A stretch of DNA of 64,000 nt from Hyphomicrobiales bacterium (lineage in GTDB: Bacteria; Pseudomonadota; Alphaproteobacteria; Rhizobiales; Rhizobiaceae): positions 531,315-595,314 of the forward strand of contig UBUL01000018.1 in assembly GCA_900468625.1 (NCBI GenBank), in the 5' to 3' direction. The notes beneath the pieces are model-generated. The model was not told the DNA's origin, searched no databases, and was given only the letters and a program-made list of their open reading frames with translations. The position numbers and the translations under genes were made by a program. Position 1 is the first letter of the stretch; each line of letters starts with the position of its first letter. Positions 19,425 through 29,121 of the stretch are shown one piece after another.

Positions 19425-20336
19425 TTGAACTGGATCACGAACTACGTCCGCCCGCGGATCAATTCCATGCTGGGCCGTCGCGAGGTTCCGGAGAATCTCT
19501 GGATCAAGTGCCCGGAAACGGGCGAAATGGTCTTCCACAAGGATCTGGAAGAGAACAAGTGGGTCATCCCCGCGTCCGGTTTCCATATGAAGATGCCGGC
19601 CAAAGCCCGCCTTGCCGATCTCTTCGACAATGGCGAATACGAAGCCCTGCCGCAGCCGAGGGTGGCGCAGGACCCGCTGAAGTTCCGCGACTCGAAGAAA
19701 TACACCGACCGCCTCAAGGACAGTCGCTTGAAGACCGAGCAGGAGGATACGATCCTTTCAGGCCTCGGCAAGGTTCGCGGCCTGAAGCTCGTAGCCGTCG
19801 TGCATGAATTCAACTTCATCGGCGGTTCGCTCGGGATGGCTGCCGGCGAAGCCATCGTGAAGGCTTTCGAGCGCGCCATCGCCGAAAAGTGCCCGCTGGT
19901 CATGTTCCCGGCTTCGGGCGGCGCCCGCATGCAGGAAGGCATCCTGTCGCTGATGCAGCTGCCGCGCACGACGGTTGCCGTCGACATGCTGAAGGAAGCA
20001 GGCCAGCCCTATGTCGTGGTTCTGACCAATCCGACCACCGGCGGCGTCACAGCTTCTTATGCCATGCTGGGCGACATTCATCTCGCGGAACCCGGCGCCG
20101 AAATCGGCTTTGCCGGCAAGCGCGTGATCGAGCAGACGCTGCGCGAAAAGCTTCCCGAGGGCTTCCAGACCTCGGAATATCTGCTGGAGCACGGTATGGT
20201 GGACATGGTGGTCAAGCGCCACGACATCCCTGACACTCTGGCAACGCTTCTGAAGATCCTGACAAAGGCGCCGGCAAACGATGTGTCGGCCAAGAGCAAG
20301 AACGGCGCTGCACTGCCGGTGGCGGCGAGCGCCTGA
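19425..20336 (+). CDS. accD: acetyl-CoA carboxylase carboxyltransferase subunit beta
   Basis: AccD, with AccA, transfers the carboxyl group from biotin to acetyl-CoA to form malonyl-CoA. The 303-residue protein has the crotonase-like core: [56 protein letters not shown] and [12 protein letters not shown]. The start is TTG at 19425 with TAGGAG upstream. The N-terminal zinc ribbon, which has four cysteines in E. coli AccD, keeps only Cys29 here ([11 protein letters not shown] ... VIPASGFHM). The folC gene follows 32 bp downstream. Confidence 0.97.
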   Translation: MNWITNYVRPRINSMLGRREVPENLWIKCPETGEMVFHKDLEENKWVIPASGFHMKMPAKARLADLFDNGEYEALPQPRVAQDPLKFRDSKKYTDRLKDSRLKTEQEDTILSGLGKVRGLKLVAVVHEFNFIGGSLGMAAGEAIVKAFERAIAEKCPLVMFPASGGARMQEGILSLMQLPRTTVAVDMLKEAGQPYVVVLTNPTTGGVTASYAMLGDIHLAEPGAEIGFAGKRVIEQTLREKLPEGFQTSEYLLEHGMVDMVVKRHDIPDTLATLLKILTKAPANDVSAKSKNGAALPVAASA

Positions 20337-20368
20337 CATCATCGATTGCCGACAGGCGGAGGTGCGGG

Positions 20369-21721
20369 ATGACGTCTATGGATCAGTCCGCAATGAGCGA
20401 GGCAGCACGCGAGATCGAGAAGCTCATGGGCTTGCATCCCAAGGGTCTCGATCTTTCTCTAGAGAGAATAACCAGGCTGCTCGATGCCCTCGGCAATCCT
20501 CACAGGAAATTGCCGCCGGTGATCCATGTCGCCGGCACCAATGGCAAGGGGTCGGTGACGGCATTTTGCCGTGCGCTGCTTGAAGCCGGCGGCTATGGCG
20601 TGCACGTCCATACCTCGCCGCATCTCGTCAACTGGCATGAGCGCTATCGCATCGGCGTCAAGGGCGGCCGTGGCAAGCTCGTCGGCGATGCCGTATTCGC
20701 CGATGTGCTGAGGCGTATCGCCAAGGCGAATGACGGGCAGAAGATCACCGTTTTCGAGATCCTGACGGCGGCGACCTTCCTCCTTTTCGCCGAGCATCCG
20801 GCCGATGCGGCTGTTATCGAGGTCGGCCTGGGCGGCCGGTTCGATGCCACCAATGTCATGTCGGACCCGGCTGTCTCCGTCATCATGCCGATTTCGCTCG
20901 ATCACCAGCCCTATCTCGGCGATCGGGTCGAGCTGATCGCTGCCGAAAAGGCCGGCATCATGAAAGCTGGCCGCCCGGTCGTTATCGGCCATCAGGACTA
21001 TGACGCGGCGCTCGAAGTGCTGATATCGACGGCCGAGCGGCTTCGTTGCCCGACTGCCGTCTTCGGTCAGGATTTCTCCGCTCACGAGGAATATGGCAAG
21101 CTGGTCTATCAGGACGAGTTCGGTTTGGCCGATCTGCCGCTGCCGCGCCTGCCGGGGCGCCATCAATATGGCAATGCCGCCGCCGCCATCCGTGCGGTCA
21201 AGGCCGCCGGCTTCGCCGTCACCGAAACCATGATGGAAAAGGCGATGACGTCGGTCGAGTGGCCGGGACGCCTGCAGCGGTTGACGGAAGGCGATCTCGT
21301 GCCGCACGCCCCCGAGCGCGCCGAAATCTGGGTCGATGGCGGCCACAATCCGGGCGCCGGCGAAGTCATTGCCGAGGCAATGGCGAATTTCGAGGAGCGT
21401 CAGCCGCGGCCGCTGTTTCTGATTATCGGCATGATCAACACCAAGGACCCCGTGGGATACTTCAGGGCCTTTGCCGGTCTTGCGGAGAAAGTCTATTGCG
21501 TGCCGATCCGGGGCAGCGAAGCCATGGTCGATCCGGTCATCCTGGCCAATGCCGCCTATGATGCCGGTCTTGTCGCCGAGCCTATGTCTGATGTCGTTGA
21601 AGCGCTGGATGCGATCAAGGCCGTCGCAGTACCGAATTCGCCAGCGCCGCGCATCCTGATCGGAGGTTCGCTTTATCTGGTCGGCGAAGTCCTTGCGGAC
21701 AACGGTACGCCGCCGCGGTGA
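20369..21721 (+). CDS. folC: folylpolyglutamate synthase / dihydrofolate synthase
   Basis: FolC is the ATP ligase that makes dihydrofolate from dihydropteroate and adds glutamates to folates. The 450-residue Mur-ligase fold protein shows VIHVAGTNGKGSVTAFCRAL (P-loop), GVHVHTSPHLVNWHERYRIG, VIEVGLGGRFDATNV and IWVDGGHNPGAGEVIAEAM. ATG 20369 is preceded by GCGGAGG. It is the last gene of the trpFBA-accD-folC string. The 249-bp gap downstream holds a degenerate palindromic repeat and the trxA terminator. Confidence 0.97.
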   Translation: MTSMDQSAMSEAAREIEKLMGLHPKGLDLSLERITRLLDALGNPHRKLPPVIHVAGTNGKGSVTAFCRALLEAGGYGVHVHTSPHLVNWHERYRIGVKGGRGKLVGDAVFADVLRRIAKANDGQKITVFEILTAATFLLFAEHPADAAVIEVGLGGRFDATNVMSDPAVSVIMPISLDHQPYLGDRVELIAAEKAGIMKAGRPVVIGHQDYDAALEVLISTAERLRCPTAVFGQDFSAHEEYGKLVYQDEFGLADLPLPRLPGRHQYGNAAAAIRAVKAAGFAVTETMMEKAMTSVEWPGRLQRLTEGDLVPHAPERAEIWVDGGHNPGAGEVIAEAMANFEERQPRPLFLIIGMINTKDPVGYFRAFAGLAEKVYCVPIRGSEAMVDPVILANAAYDAGLVAEPMSDVVEALDAIKAVAVPNSPAPRILIGGSLYLVGEVLADNGTPPR

Positions 21722-21743
21722 TTCCGGCGGTTACTCCCCATAT

Positions 21744-21870
21744 GCCCTCGTAGTTCGAGACGGCTCTTTGGGCCTCCTGACCATGAGGGCCACTTCCTTA
21801 CTTGGCTCGCAACTCGCTCCACCTTCAGAGCCTGTCGAGGGATCAGGGCGGCCCATGGGGCATGCGCAAA
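21744..21870. repeat. degenerate palindromic intergenic repeat
   Basis: An imperfect palindrome runs from GCCCTCG at 21744 to TGAGGGC ending at 21790. Its inner arms are TTCGAGACGG and GGGCCTCCTGA. It is followed to about 21870 by related pieces (CCTGTCGAGGGATCAGGG, GCCCATGGGGCATG). Its layout resembles the palindromic repeats with outer CCTCAT/ATGAGG arms common between genes in Rhizobiales. It looks like a decayed or mosaic copy. Confidence 0.5.
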
Positions 21871-21921
21871 CTTAACCCGGTTGCTCCTCAAGAGCGAGGA
21901 TGGCCGGTGTTCTCCAACCAA

Positions 21922-21947
21922 CAAAAAACCCCGCCGAAGCGGGGCTC
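21922..21947 (-). terminator. trxA terminator
   Basis: Read on the minus strand, CCCCGC-TTCG-GCGGGG is followed by TTTTTTG, a strong tetraloop terminator. It begins 27 nt after the trxA stop. Confidence 0.92.
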
Positions 21948-21970
21948 TTGTTCCATGCAATCGATACCGA

Positions 21971-22291
21971 TCAGGCTGCGCTGGAGATCCAGTTCTGCAG
22001 GGCCGTCTTCGGGGCAGCGCCGACCTTGATGTCGGCGACTTCGCCGGCCTTGAACATAGCAAGCGTCGGGATCGAGCGAACGCCGAACTGGGCGGCCAGT
22101 TCCGGGTTTTCGTCGATGTTGAGCTTGGCAACCTTGACCTTGCCTTCGAACTGTACTGCGAGTTCTTCGAGAGCCGGAGCGATCATCTTGCACGGACCGC
22201 ACCATTCGGCCCAGAAATCAACGACGACAGGCTCTGCAGACTGCAGCACTTCGGTGGCGAAGTTGGAGGTATCGACTTTAACGGTAGCCAT
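21971..22291 (-). CDS. trxA: thioredoxin
   Basis: This is the general cytoplasmic disulfide reductase, 106 residues long. The active site is [18 protein letters not shown] with Cys31 and Cys34. The cis-Pro loop is [15 protein letters not shown]. The length and motifs are those of canonical TrxA. It lies 75 bp downstream of addA on the same strand, so it could be read from the addAB transcript as well as its own promoter. A strong terminator follows. Confidence 0.98.
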   Translation of the reverse strand: MATVKVDTSNFATEVLQSAEPVVVDFWAEWCGPCKMIAPALEELAVQFEGKVKVAKLNIDENPELAAQFGVRSIPTLAMFKAGEVADIKVGAAPKTALQNWISSAA

Positions 22292-22366
22292 AGGCTGCTC
22301 CTTACCAGGATTTGCGGGTTGCTAGATATGTGATGGTGCGGTGCCCATATGTCAATATTTGGTATT

Positions 22367-25300
22367 TCACTTTGTCTCGAGCTCCGCAAGCGCCGATGCA
22401 AGCGCCCCGTCCGAGAGCGTGTAGATCGAGGCATTTTCGGTATAGACCAGCATGCAGTCGACGCGCTTTCCCGGATAGAGCGGCGAAAGGATTTCGCGAT
22501 AGATGGCAAGCTGGGCTTGGTGTGCGAAGGGGATAGAGCTTTCCTCGCCGGGCGGCACCCGATTCGTCTTGTAGTCGAGAATGACCACGCGATCGTCCAG
22601 GTCGGCCAGCCGGTCGACGCGGCCGGAGACGGCATAGGACTGGCTGCCGAGCTTCAGTGTGCCCATGATCGAGACTTCCGCCTGCGCATGAGTGCTGAAC
22701 GTGCCTTGCAGATCCGGGTGCGACAGCAGCGCCATGACGGACTTCACCAGCGTCTCTTGCTCAGCCTGCGGCCAGAAGCGCGCGGCCCGCTCGGCATAGC
22801 GCCGGGCCGCGTCGGTGCGTGCTTCAGGTGCGATCTCGGGCAAGGTCTGCAGCATACGGTGAATGAAGCGGCCCTTTTGAAGGGCACGATCGGATTTGGC
22901 TTTCTCGCCGAAGAGCGCCGAAGTCACCAGCAGATCGTCGGCCTCCTCGTCGATGACCGTGCCGACCCCGGAGGGGCTGAGCGGCCGCGGAAGGTTCTTT
23001 TGCGGTGGAAGCGGCCGGCTGAGGCTGTCGGGCAGGCCAACATGTGCCGGGCATTTCTCATGCTCTCCCGCGGTTTCGAATTCGAGCTGGACCTGCGCAA
23101 CCCGCCAGCTCAAGCCCTGCCAATCGCGGTCAGGCCCGGAGAAGGTCTTCTGCGTGCAGTGCTGTTCGTCACTCCGCAGAGCGGCAGAGATCATCGCGTG
23201 CCAGGTATCCGCATTTTCCCGGATGCCGCGATAGCCGCAGATGATCAGCCGGTCGGCCGCGCGCGTCATGCCGACATAGAGCAGGCGGCGATATTCCTCC
23301 TCCGCCAGCGCCTGCAGCCGCACTGTGTCGGCCTGCGTCAGAGAATTGGCGAGCGCGGAAACCGGAACCCAGACCGGCAGCGGGATCTCATCCCCTCTGG
23401 TTTCGATCAGCCGCAACTTCGGCAGATGCGTATGGGTAAAGGCCTTGCCGCCGCCATCGACGAGGAAAACGATCGGCGCCTCCAGCCCCTTCGAGGCGTG
23501 CACCGTCATGATCCGCACTTCGTTGCGGCCCTTGTCCTGCTCGCGCTTGACCGTCGGCGCTTCCAGTTCCAGCGTCGAGATGAAGGATTGGAGGCCGGGC
23601 AGGCCGCTCGTCTCGTGGTCGAGCGTGAAGGTCAGGAATTCGTCGAGGATATCGCTGACCTCGGTGCCGAGCCGCGCCAGAAACTTGCGCCTGCCGCCGA
23701 AGCTGCCAAGCACACGCGCATAGAAATCATGCACGGGAAGGCTCTTCGAGAGGGCAAGGAAGGCTCTCAGCCGTTCGACAACGGTGACGACGCGTTCATG
23801 GCCGTCTGCGGCAAATCTCTGCAGGTGGCTCCAGACGCTTTCCTCGTCGTCGCGGTAGGCGGCGACCGCAAAGACATCTTCTTCGCTGAGGTCGAACAAG
23901 GGGCTTTTCAGCAGCGCGCAGAGCGAGAGATCGTCCTCCGGCAGCAGCAGGAAGCGGCCGAGGGCGAGAAGATCCTGAATGGCGATATGGCTGGTCAGGA
24001 CGAGACGGTCGGCGCCGGCAACGGGAATGTTGCCGCGCCGCTTCAGGGCGCGGGTCAGCGCGTTGACGAAGCTGTCGCGCTTGCGCACCAGCACGAGGAT
24101 GTCGCCGGCCTCGATGAAGCGGGCCTTGCCCTTCTCGATGATCTTTTCCCGGCCGATAAGATTGCCGATCGTATGCGCCATCCGCCGCGCCAGAATGGCG
24201 GCGGGCGCACTTTCCGGCGTCGAATCGAAAGGCGCCGTCCAGTCTTCTTCCTTGGCGGCCGGCTCCGGCGCAATCATTTCCCAGAGATCGACGGCGCCGG
24301 GATGGCCGATGCGGCTGGAGCGATGCACTACCGGCTCGTTGACGGCACTGAGGCCCCGGGCATTCTCCGGGCTGGTGAAGACATGGTCGACGGCACCAAG
24401 CACATCGGCCGTCGAGCGGAAGGAGAGGGGCAGCCGGATCGACGAGAATTGCTGGCCGCTGGCTGCCACGCGCCGCCGGGTGCGGTCGCTCTCCTCGGAA
24501 AAGCGCTCGGGACGGGCACCCTGGAACGAATAGATCGACTGCTTCTCGTCACCGACGGCAAAGATCGTGCGCAGTGTCGGCCGGGCGCTGTCGCCGGAGA
24601 AGAAATCCTCAGCCAGCGACTGGATGACGCTCCACTGGATCGGGCTGGTATCCTGCGCCTCATCCACAAGGATGTGATCGATGCCCTGGTCCAGCTTGTA
24701 GTGGATCCACGGCCCGACATCCTTCTTGGTCAGAAGGTCTGCCGTGCGCGTAATGAGATCTTCGAAATCGAGCTGACTGCGCCGTTTCTTCAGCTCTTCG
24801 TAGTCGCGGTTCAGCCGATCGGCGAGAACAAGGGCGGCGTGGGTAGCCCGGTACATCCGCATCAGCTTCAGCCGGTCGCGGCAGGTAACGACGTGGGCGC
24901 GTGCCTCAGCGACCGCTTCGGCAAGGGTAGGCGCATCGGCGAGCATGGCCTTGACGAAGAACTGGCTGTCCGACTTCGGTTCGCCCTTGCCGGTCAGCAT
25001 GGCCTTTTCCAGGATCTCGGCGCGGGCAAGCGGATCTGCCTCGCGTTTGGCAAGGCGCAGCGCGTAGGCAGCTTCCTGAGCCTTGGCGCCGCCCTTCTGA
25101 TCGGCGAGCGTCAGATACAGCTCCAGCGTCGCGCCGGAGAGGCCGGGCAGCGGCCAATATTGCTCGGCAATGCTCGTTTCCGTCTCGCCGGGCGAAAGGC
25201 CGAGCCGCGCAAGCAGCGCGGCTTCGATGCCACCTTTGCGTTCCGCGGCCTCGGTGAAGCGGCGGATGGCATTGCGGTTGCCGACGATATCGCCAAGCAG

Positions 25301-25933
25301 CGTCTCCAGCCCGGATTCATCGCCGAGATCGAGCACATAGTCGAAAGCTCGCGCCAGTTCGGCATCACCATGCGGCGTCGTTGCCGTCAACAATGCGCGA
25401 CGTGCGTCGTCGAGCAGGGTTTCGGCGGCCCTATCGTCGAGAACGGAGAAATGACCGGCGACGTTTGCTTCGAGCGGAAATTGATGCAGCAACGCCTCGC
25501 AAAAGGCGTGGATGGTCTGGATCTTCAGCCCACCGGGCGTTTCCAGCGCCTTGGCAAAGAGCCGGCGTGCCTCGGCAAGCTTGAAGAGATCCGGCTCCGT
25601 GCCCTCGATATCGGCAATGCGCGTCTTCAGCTCTTCGTCCGGCATTGTCGCCCAAGCCGCTAGCCGATCGAAGACGCGGTTCGACATTTCGGAAGCCGCA
25701 GCCTTTGTATAGGTAAGGCAGAGGATGGCCGAGGGGCGCGCGCCCGATAGCAGCAGGCGGATAACGCGCTGCGTCAGCACATGCGTCTTGCCGGAGCCGG
25801 CATTGGCCGAAACCCAGGCAGATCGTTCGGGGTCGGAGGCAATCGATTGCTGGATCGTCGTCCAGCTGATCCAGACGCCAGGATCGTCGCTTTCGGGCAG
25901 GATGACGATGTCGTCGGCGGAAAAATCACTCAT
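22367..25933 (-). CDS. addA: double-strand break repair helicase AddA
   Basis: AddA is the UvrD-type helicase/nuclease subunit of AddAB, which resects double-strand breaks and loads RecA in bacteria without RecBCD. The 1188-residue protein begins with MSDFSADDIVIL. The Walker A motif is SANAGSGKTHVLTQRVIRLL, at about residues 42-61. Further helicase motifs are VDEAQDTSPIQW, FAVGDEKQSIYSFQGARP, IMTVHASKGLEAPIVFLVD and LLYVGMTRAADRLIICGYRG. The C-terminal PD-(D/E)xK nuclease has VVILDYKTNRVPPGEE. I chose ATG 25933, overlapping the addB stop by 8 nt, over a frame extension to 26008. Confidence 0.96.
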   Translation of the reverse strand: MSDFSADDIVILPESDDPGVWISWTTIQQSIASDPERSAWVSANAGSGKTHVLTQRVIRLLLSGARPSAILCLTYTKAAASEMSNRVFDRLAAWATMPDEELKTRIADIEGTEPDLFKLAEARRLFAKALETPGGLKIQTIHAFCEALLHQFPLEANVAGHFSVLDDRAAETLLDDARRALLTATTPHGDAELARAFDYVLDLGDESGLETLLGDIVGNRNAIRRFTEAAERKGGIEAALLARLGLSPGETETSIAEQYWPLPGLSGATLELYLTLADQKGGAKAQEAAYALRLAKREADPLARAEILEKAMLTGKGEPKSDSQFFVKAMLADAPTLAEAVAEARAHVVTCRDRLKLMRMYRATHAALVLADRLNRDYEELKKRRSQLDFEDLITRTADLLTKKDVGPWIHYKLDQGIDHILVDEAQDTSPIQWSVIQSLAEDFFSGDSARPTLRTIFAVGDEKQSIYSFQGARPERFSEESDRTRRRVAASGQQFSSIRLPLSFRSTADVLGAVDHVFTSPENARGLSAVNEPVVHRSSRIGHPGAVDLWEMIAPEPAAKEEDWTAPFDSTPESAPAAILARRMAHTIGNLIGREKIIEKGKARFIEAGDILVLVRKRDSFVNALTRALKRRGNIPVAGADRLVLTSHIAIQDLLALGRFLLLPEDDLSLCALLKSPLFDLSEEDVFAVAAYRDDEESVWSHLQRFAADGHERVVTVVERLRAFLALSKSLPVHDFYARVLGSFGGRRKFLARLGTEVSDILDEFLTFTLDHETSGLPGLQSFISTLELEAPTVKREQDKGRNEVRIMTVHASKGLEAPIVFLVDGGGKAFTHTHLPKLRLIETRGDEIPLPVWVPVSALANSLTQADTVRLQALAEEEYRRLLYVGMTRAADRLIICGYRGIRENADTWHAMISAALRSDEQHCTQKTFSGPDRDWQGLSWRVAQVQLEFETAGEHEKCPAHVGLPDSLSRPLPPQKNLPRPLSPSGVGTVIDEEADDLLVTSALFGEKAKSDRALQKGRFIHRMLQTLPEIAPEARTDAARRYAERAARFWPQAEQETLVKSVMALLSHPDLQGTFSTHAQAEVSIMGTLKLGSQSYAVSGRVDRLADLDDRVVILDYKTNRVPPGEESSIPFAHQAQLAIYREILSPLYPGKRVDCMLVYTENASIYTLSDGALASALAELETK

Positions 25934-28900
25934 CGCCGCCGCCTTCCTGCTCGGTCTCGGCCGTGGACCATTCCGAAACGCGGGCGAGGTGATCGTAATC
26001 GCCGCCATATTCGAATTGCTGGGCCGGAATCAGCCGTGAGGAAAAACCCTTCTCGCCGGATTGCAGCAGTGAGACGAATTTCACCAGCTGATCCATCGAT
26101 TCCTGCGCGAGATCCATAGCCGACTTCGTTTCCGTCTTGCCGCCGCGGCTGGAATGCTCATTGTTGACCTGGTCGACCTTGAAGCGATCGCCGGGCCGCA
26201 GCCGGATATAAAGCAGGTTTTCAGGCACCAGCGCGCCGATGTTACGGAAAGCGCCGGCCCTCAGCGCATAGGCCTCCAGTGCTAGCTGCGGATCGAGCAG
26301 CGCACGCGCCTGCGGCGGCGAGGGATTATAGCCGGTCTTGTAATCGATAAGGTCCGCACCCTTATCGCTCTTGATATCGATGCGGTCGGCAACGCCCGTG
26401 AGGCGAATGCCGATCGGCTCGATCTCGACGCCTGCCGGCACTTCCGTCGCGGTTTTGCGAACAGCCGGCCGCCGCTCCGCTTCCCAGATAAGGAAAGCCC
26501 GCGCCACCTCGCGAAAGCGTGGCCGCCAGACACTGTCGACATGGACGGGCAGCCGCTCGGCATCGAAGAGCTCCGCGATAATGCGATCCATGGCCAGCGC
26601 CGCATCCGGCGTACCGGCCACATGCCCTTCGCGGACGAAGCGATCGATGATCTTGTGATAGAGCGTGCCCCGCTCGGCAGGGCCAGGATCGCGGTTGAAC
26701 GGGTCGACCGGATCGAGCCGCAGCACGCGCCGGGCATAGATGGCATAGGGGTCGCGGCGTAGCCGTCCCACTTCACTGAAGGAATAGCTTTTAGGCTGCA
26801 GTTCGATAGGCGGCTTCGGTGCTGGGCGCAATGCCGGCGCCTGGTTTTCACCCTCGTCGATCATCGCAGCCCAATGGCGATATTGGTCGCCGCGGGCTTT
26901 CATGGCGTCTTCCAGTTCCTTGCCGCCGAGTGCGATCAGCCGCTGCAGCCAGCGCGACGCGACCGTCGGCGTCGAGCCCTGGCGCAGCGCGCGCGAATAG
27001 ATCAGGTCGCGTGTGCCGTTCGCCATTTCGAAGTCGTGCGCGAGCTGGCCGATGCGGCGCTCCGGCGGCTCCAGGCCGATCACCGTCTTCATGCTGCGCG
27101 AAATGAAGGGGTTGTTGGCCGTCTGCCCAGGCCATGAACCTTCGTTCAACCCGCCGAGGATGAGCGTATCGACACTCTGCAGGCGCGCTTCGAGCGTACC
27201 GAAGATGAAGAGGCGGGGATGGCTGAGTGCCCGCGGCTTCACCGCCTGGCCCACTGAGAGCGCGGCCACGATGTCGATCCACTGAACTCCGTCCGCCTCA
27301 AACTGACCTTCGGTTTCGATCACATCTCGAAGGAGGCTGGCAAGCGTATCCCCGGCTTCGCCGGACCAGAGGCCCGCCAGACTGCCACGCTCGTCGACGG
27401 CCGCGGCTTCGAGGGCACGGCCCGTACGCTCGGCCCAATCCGAAAGTGTGAGGGGACCCTCTGACGCGGGCAGGGAAAGCGCCGATATCAGCGGTTCGCA
27501 TGCCGCAGTCACTCGCTGGGCCAGAGCCCGTGCATGCTCGATCGCCTCAGGCGGCAGGGCTTTGCGCCATTGGGGCGCATGGCGGTCATTGGCCTGTTCC
27601 GCCACGCGGTCGTTGAGCAAAGCTTCCAGCCTGCCGATATCGACGTTGTCGACGCCGCCCCTGAGCGCCAGGATTTCCAGCGCATCGACGCCCGGCTGGT
27701 GCGTTTCAGCCGGCAGGCCGAACAGAGCAAGGGGATGTTTCAGCAGCGCGACGACGGCAACGGGATCGCCAGGGCGAAGAGACGCTTCCAAAAGCAATTG
27801 CAGCAGCGTGCCTTGCGGTGTCGCGTTCAGCGGCGTGCCGGCCGAATCGTCGGCGGTGATGCCGAAGCGGGCAAGCTCGGCTGTTACCCGTCGGGCAAGA
27901 TTGCGGTCGGGCGTGATCAAGGCCGCCTGGCTTTCGCCGCCATTTCGGCCGGGTTTTTCCAGCGCCAGCCTTAAGGCGATGGCGATCGCGGTCGCCTCCT
28001 CACGCTCATTGGCCGCTTCTATGAGGGCGACATCGGCGAATGCGTCCGGGATCGCATCGGCGGCCAGCATCTTGCGCCAGCTTCCCCAGCCGCTCGTCGC
28101 CTTGGCCGGAGCCAGCGCGCGCGACAGGATCTGCGCCCGCATCTGCATGGTTTCAGCCGCATCTGCGATGGGCTCGACATCGCGCCGCGTGACGCGCAAC
28201 CGCTTCAGGAGCAGCGAAAGGCCATATTGCGGATGGCTGCGGGTGGTCGGATCGGCTCTTTCGCCAATGGATATCTCCGGCGCCACAAGCTGCCAATCCT
28301 CCTCCGGCATCGCGAGATCGAGGCCGGGCAGCACGATGACACCTTGCGGCAAAGAAGCGACGGCCGCAATCAGCTCCGCCGTTGCCGGCACCGAGCCGGT
28401 CGAGCCGGCAATGATGACCGGCCCGGCATGCCGCATGGTGGAGATCCGCTGCGCTTCGGCCCGCAGGATGGCGTTGCGGTTGCGGGCGGGTGACGATTTG
28501 CCGAGTTCTTCGAGGCGCGCCGGCCAGAAGGCGCTGGCGATCGCCAGGAATTCGGCGGTGAGCTGCCACCAGAGCGCATGATCTTCAGCGCCGAGAGTGG
28601 CAAGCTCACTCCACTCGCGGTCCTCGGTCTCGAGCGAATCGATGAGTTCGGCGAGATTGCGCGCGAGCCATATGGCATCCGCCGGGCTTGCCGGCGCCAC
28701 CAGCGGCGAGTCGGAATGAATGTCGCGCACGATCTGCGGCAGTTTGTTGCGCCAGGCAAGGATCAGCCGCGCCAGTTCCAAGAGCCGCGCCGTATTGGCA
28801 AGCGGCTGTGCCAGATCGGCCGTTTCCGGCATGGCTTCCTCGAAATAGCCGCTGTCGTCATCGGTCTCGCCGAGCGGGCGAATTATGGGCAGGATGGCGG

Positions 28901-29117
28901 AACGGCCGCCGAGCAGATCGACGAATTCCGAGCGCAGCACGCGCGCCGCGCGCCGCGTCGGCAGAAAGATGCTGACCTTGGCAAGCGACAGCGGGTCGCT
29001 CGGATCATGGCGGAAATGCTCGGTCAGCCGCCCATCGCAGAGCGCTGTCGCAAGGGTTTTCAGGAAGGGCAGGCCCGCCGGAATCGTCAGAATGCGCTGC
29101 CGGTGTCCGCCTGCCAT
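25926..29117 (-). CDS. addB: double-strand break repair protein AddB (alphaproteobacterial type)
   Basis: AddB is the partner subunit of the AddAB resection complex. The 1063-residue protein starts MAGGHRQRILTIPAGLPFL. It has an inactive helicase-like middle and a C-terminal PD-(D/E)xK nuclease (VADRIDIKSDKGADLIDYKT, then QLALEAYALRAGAF). I see no intact Walker A motif and no C-terminal cysteine cluster for an iron-sulfur site, both of which B. subtilis AddB has. I chose ATG 29117, 4 nt after the murU stop. The operon order is murU-addB-addA. Confidence 0.93.
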   Translation of the reverse strand: MAGGHRQRILTIPAGLPFLKTLATALCDGRLTEHFRHDPSDPLSLAKVSIFLPTRRAARVLRSEFVDLLGGRSAILPIIRPLGETDDDSGYFEEAMPETADLAQPLANTARLLELARLILAWRNKLPQIVRDIHSDSPLVAPASPADAIWLARNLAELIDSLETEDREWSELATLGAEDHALWWQLTAEFLAIASAFWPARLEELGKSSPARNRNAILRAEAQRISTMRHAGPVIIAGSTGSVPATAELIAAVASLPQGVIVLPGLDLAMPEEDWQLVAPEISIGERADPTTRSHPQYGLSLLLKRLRVTRRDVEPIADAAETMQMRAQILSRALAPAKATSGWGSWRKMLAADAIPDAFADVALIEAANEREEATAIAIALRLALEKPGRNGGESQAALITPDRNLARRVTAELARFGITADDSAGTPLNATPQGTLLQLLLEASLRPGDPVAVVALLKHPLALFGLPAETHQPGVDALEILALRGGVDNVDIGRLEALLNDRVAEQANDRHAPQWRKALPPEAIEHARALAQRVTAACEPLISALSLPASEGPLTLSDWAERTGRALEAAAVDERGSLAGLWSGEAGDTLASLLRDVIETEGQFEADGVQWIDIVAALSVGQAVKPRALSHPRLFIFGTLEARLQSVDTLILGGLNEGSWPGQTANNPFISRSMKTVIGLEPPERRIGQLAHDFEMANGTRDLIYSRALRQGSTPTVASRWLQRLIALGGKELEDAMKARGDQYRHWAAMIDEGENQAPALRPAPKPPIELQPKSYSFSEVGRLRRDPYAIYARRVLRLDPVDPFNRDPGPAERGTLYHKIIDRFVREGHVAGTPDAALAMDRIIAELFDAERLPVHVDSVWRPRFREVARAFLIWEAERRPAVRKTATEVPAGVEIEPIGIRLTGVADRIDIKSDKGADLIDYKTGYNPSPPQARALLDPQLALEAYALRAGAFRNIGALVPENLLYIRLRPGDRFKVDQVNNEHSSRGGKTETKSAMDLAQESMDQLVKFVSLLQSGEKGFSSRLIPAQQFEYGGDYDHLARVSEWSTAETEQEGGGDE

Positions 29118-29121
29118 AGGC

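Noticed and set aside
21881..21970. Small frames around the trxA terminator
   Set aside because: They cross a strong hairpin with a T-run and have no coding features.
22349..25663. Long open frame of 1104 codons on the plus strand
   Set aside because: It is antisense to addA, whose helicase and nuclease motifs are unmistakable. Long antisense frames are expected in high-GC DNA, and its translation is Arg/Gln/Asp-rich with no recognisable domain.
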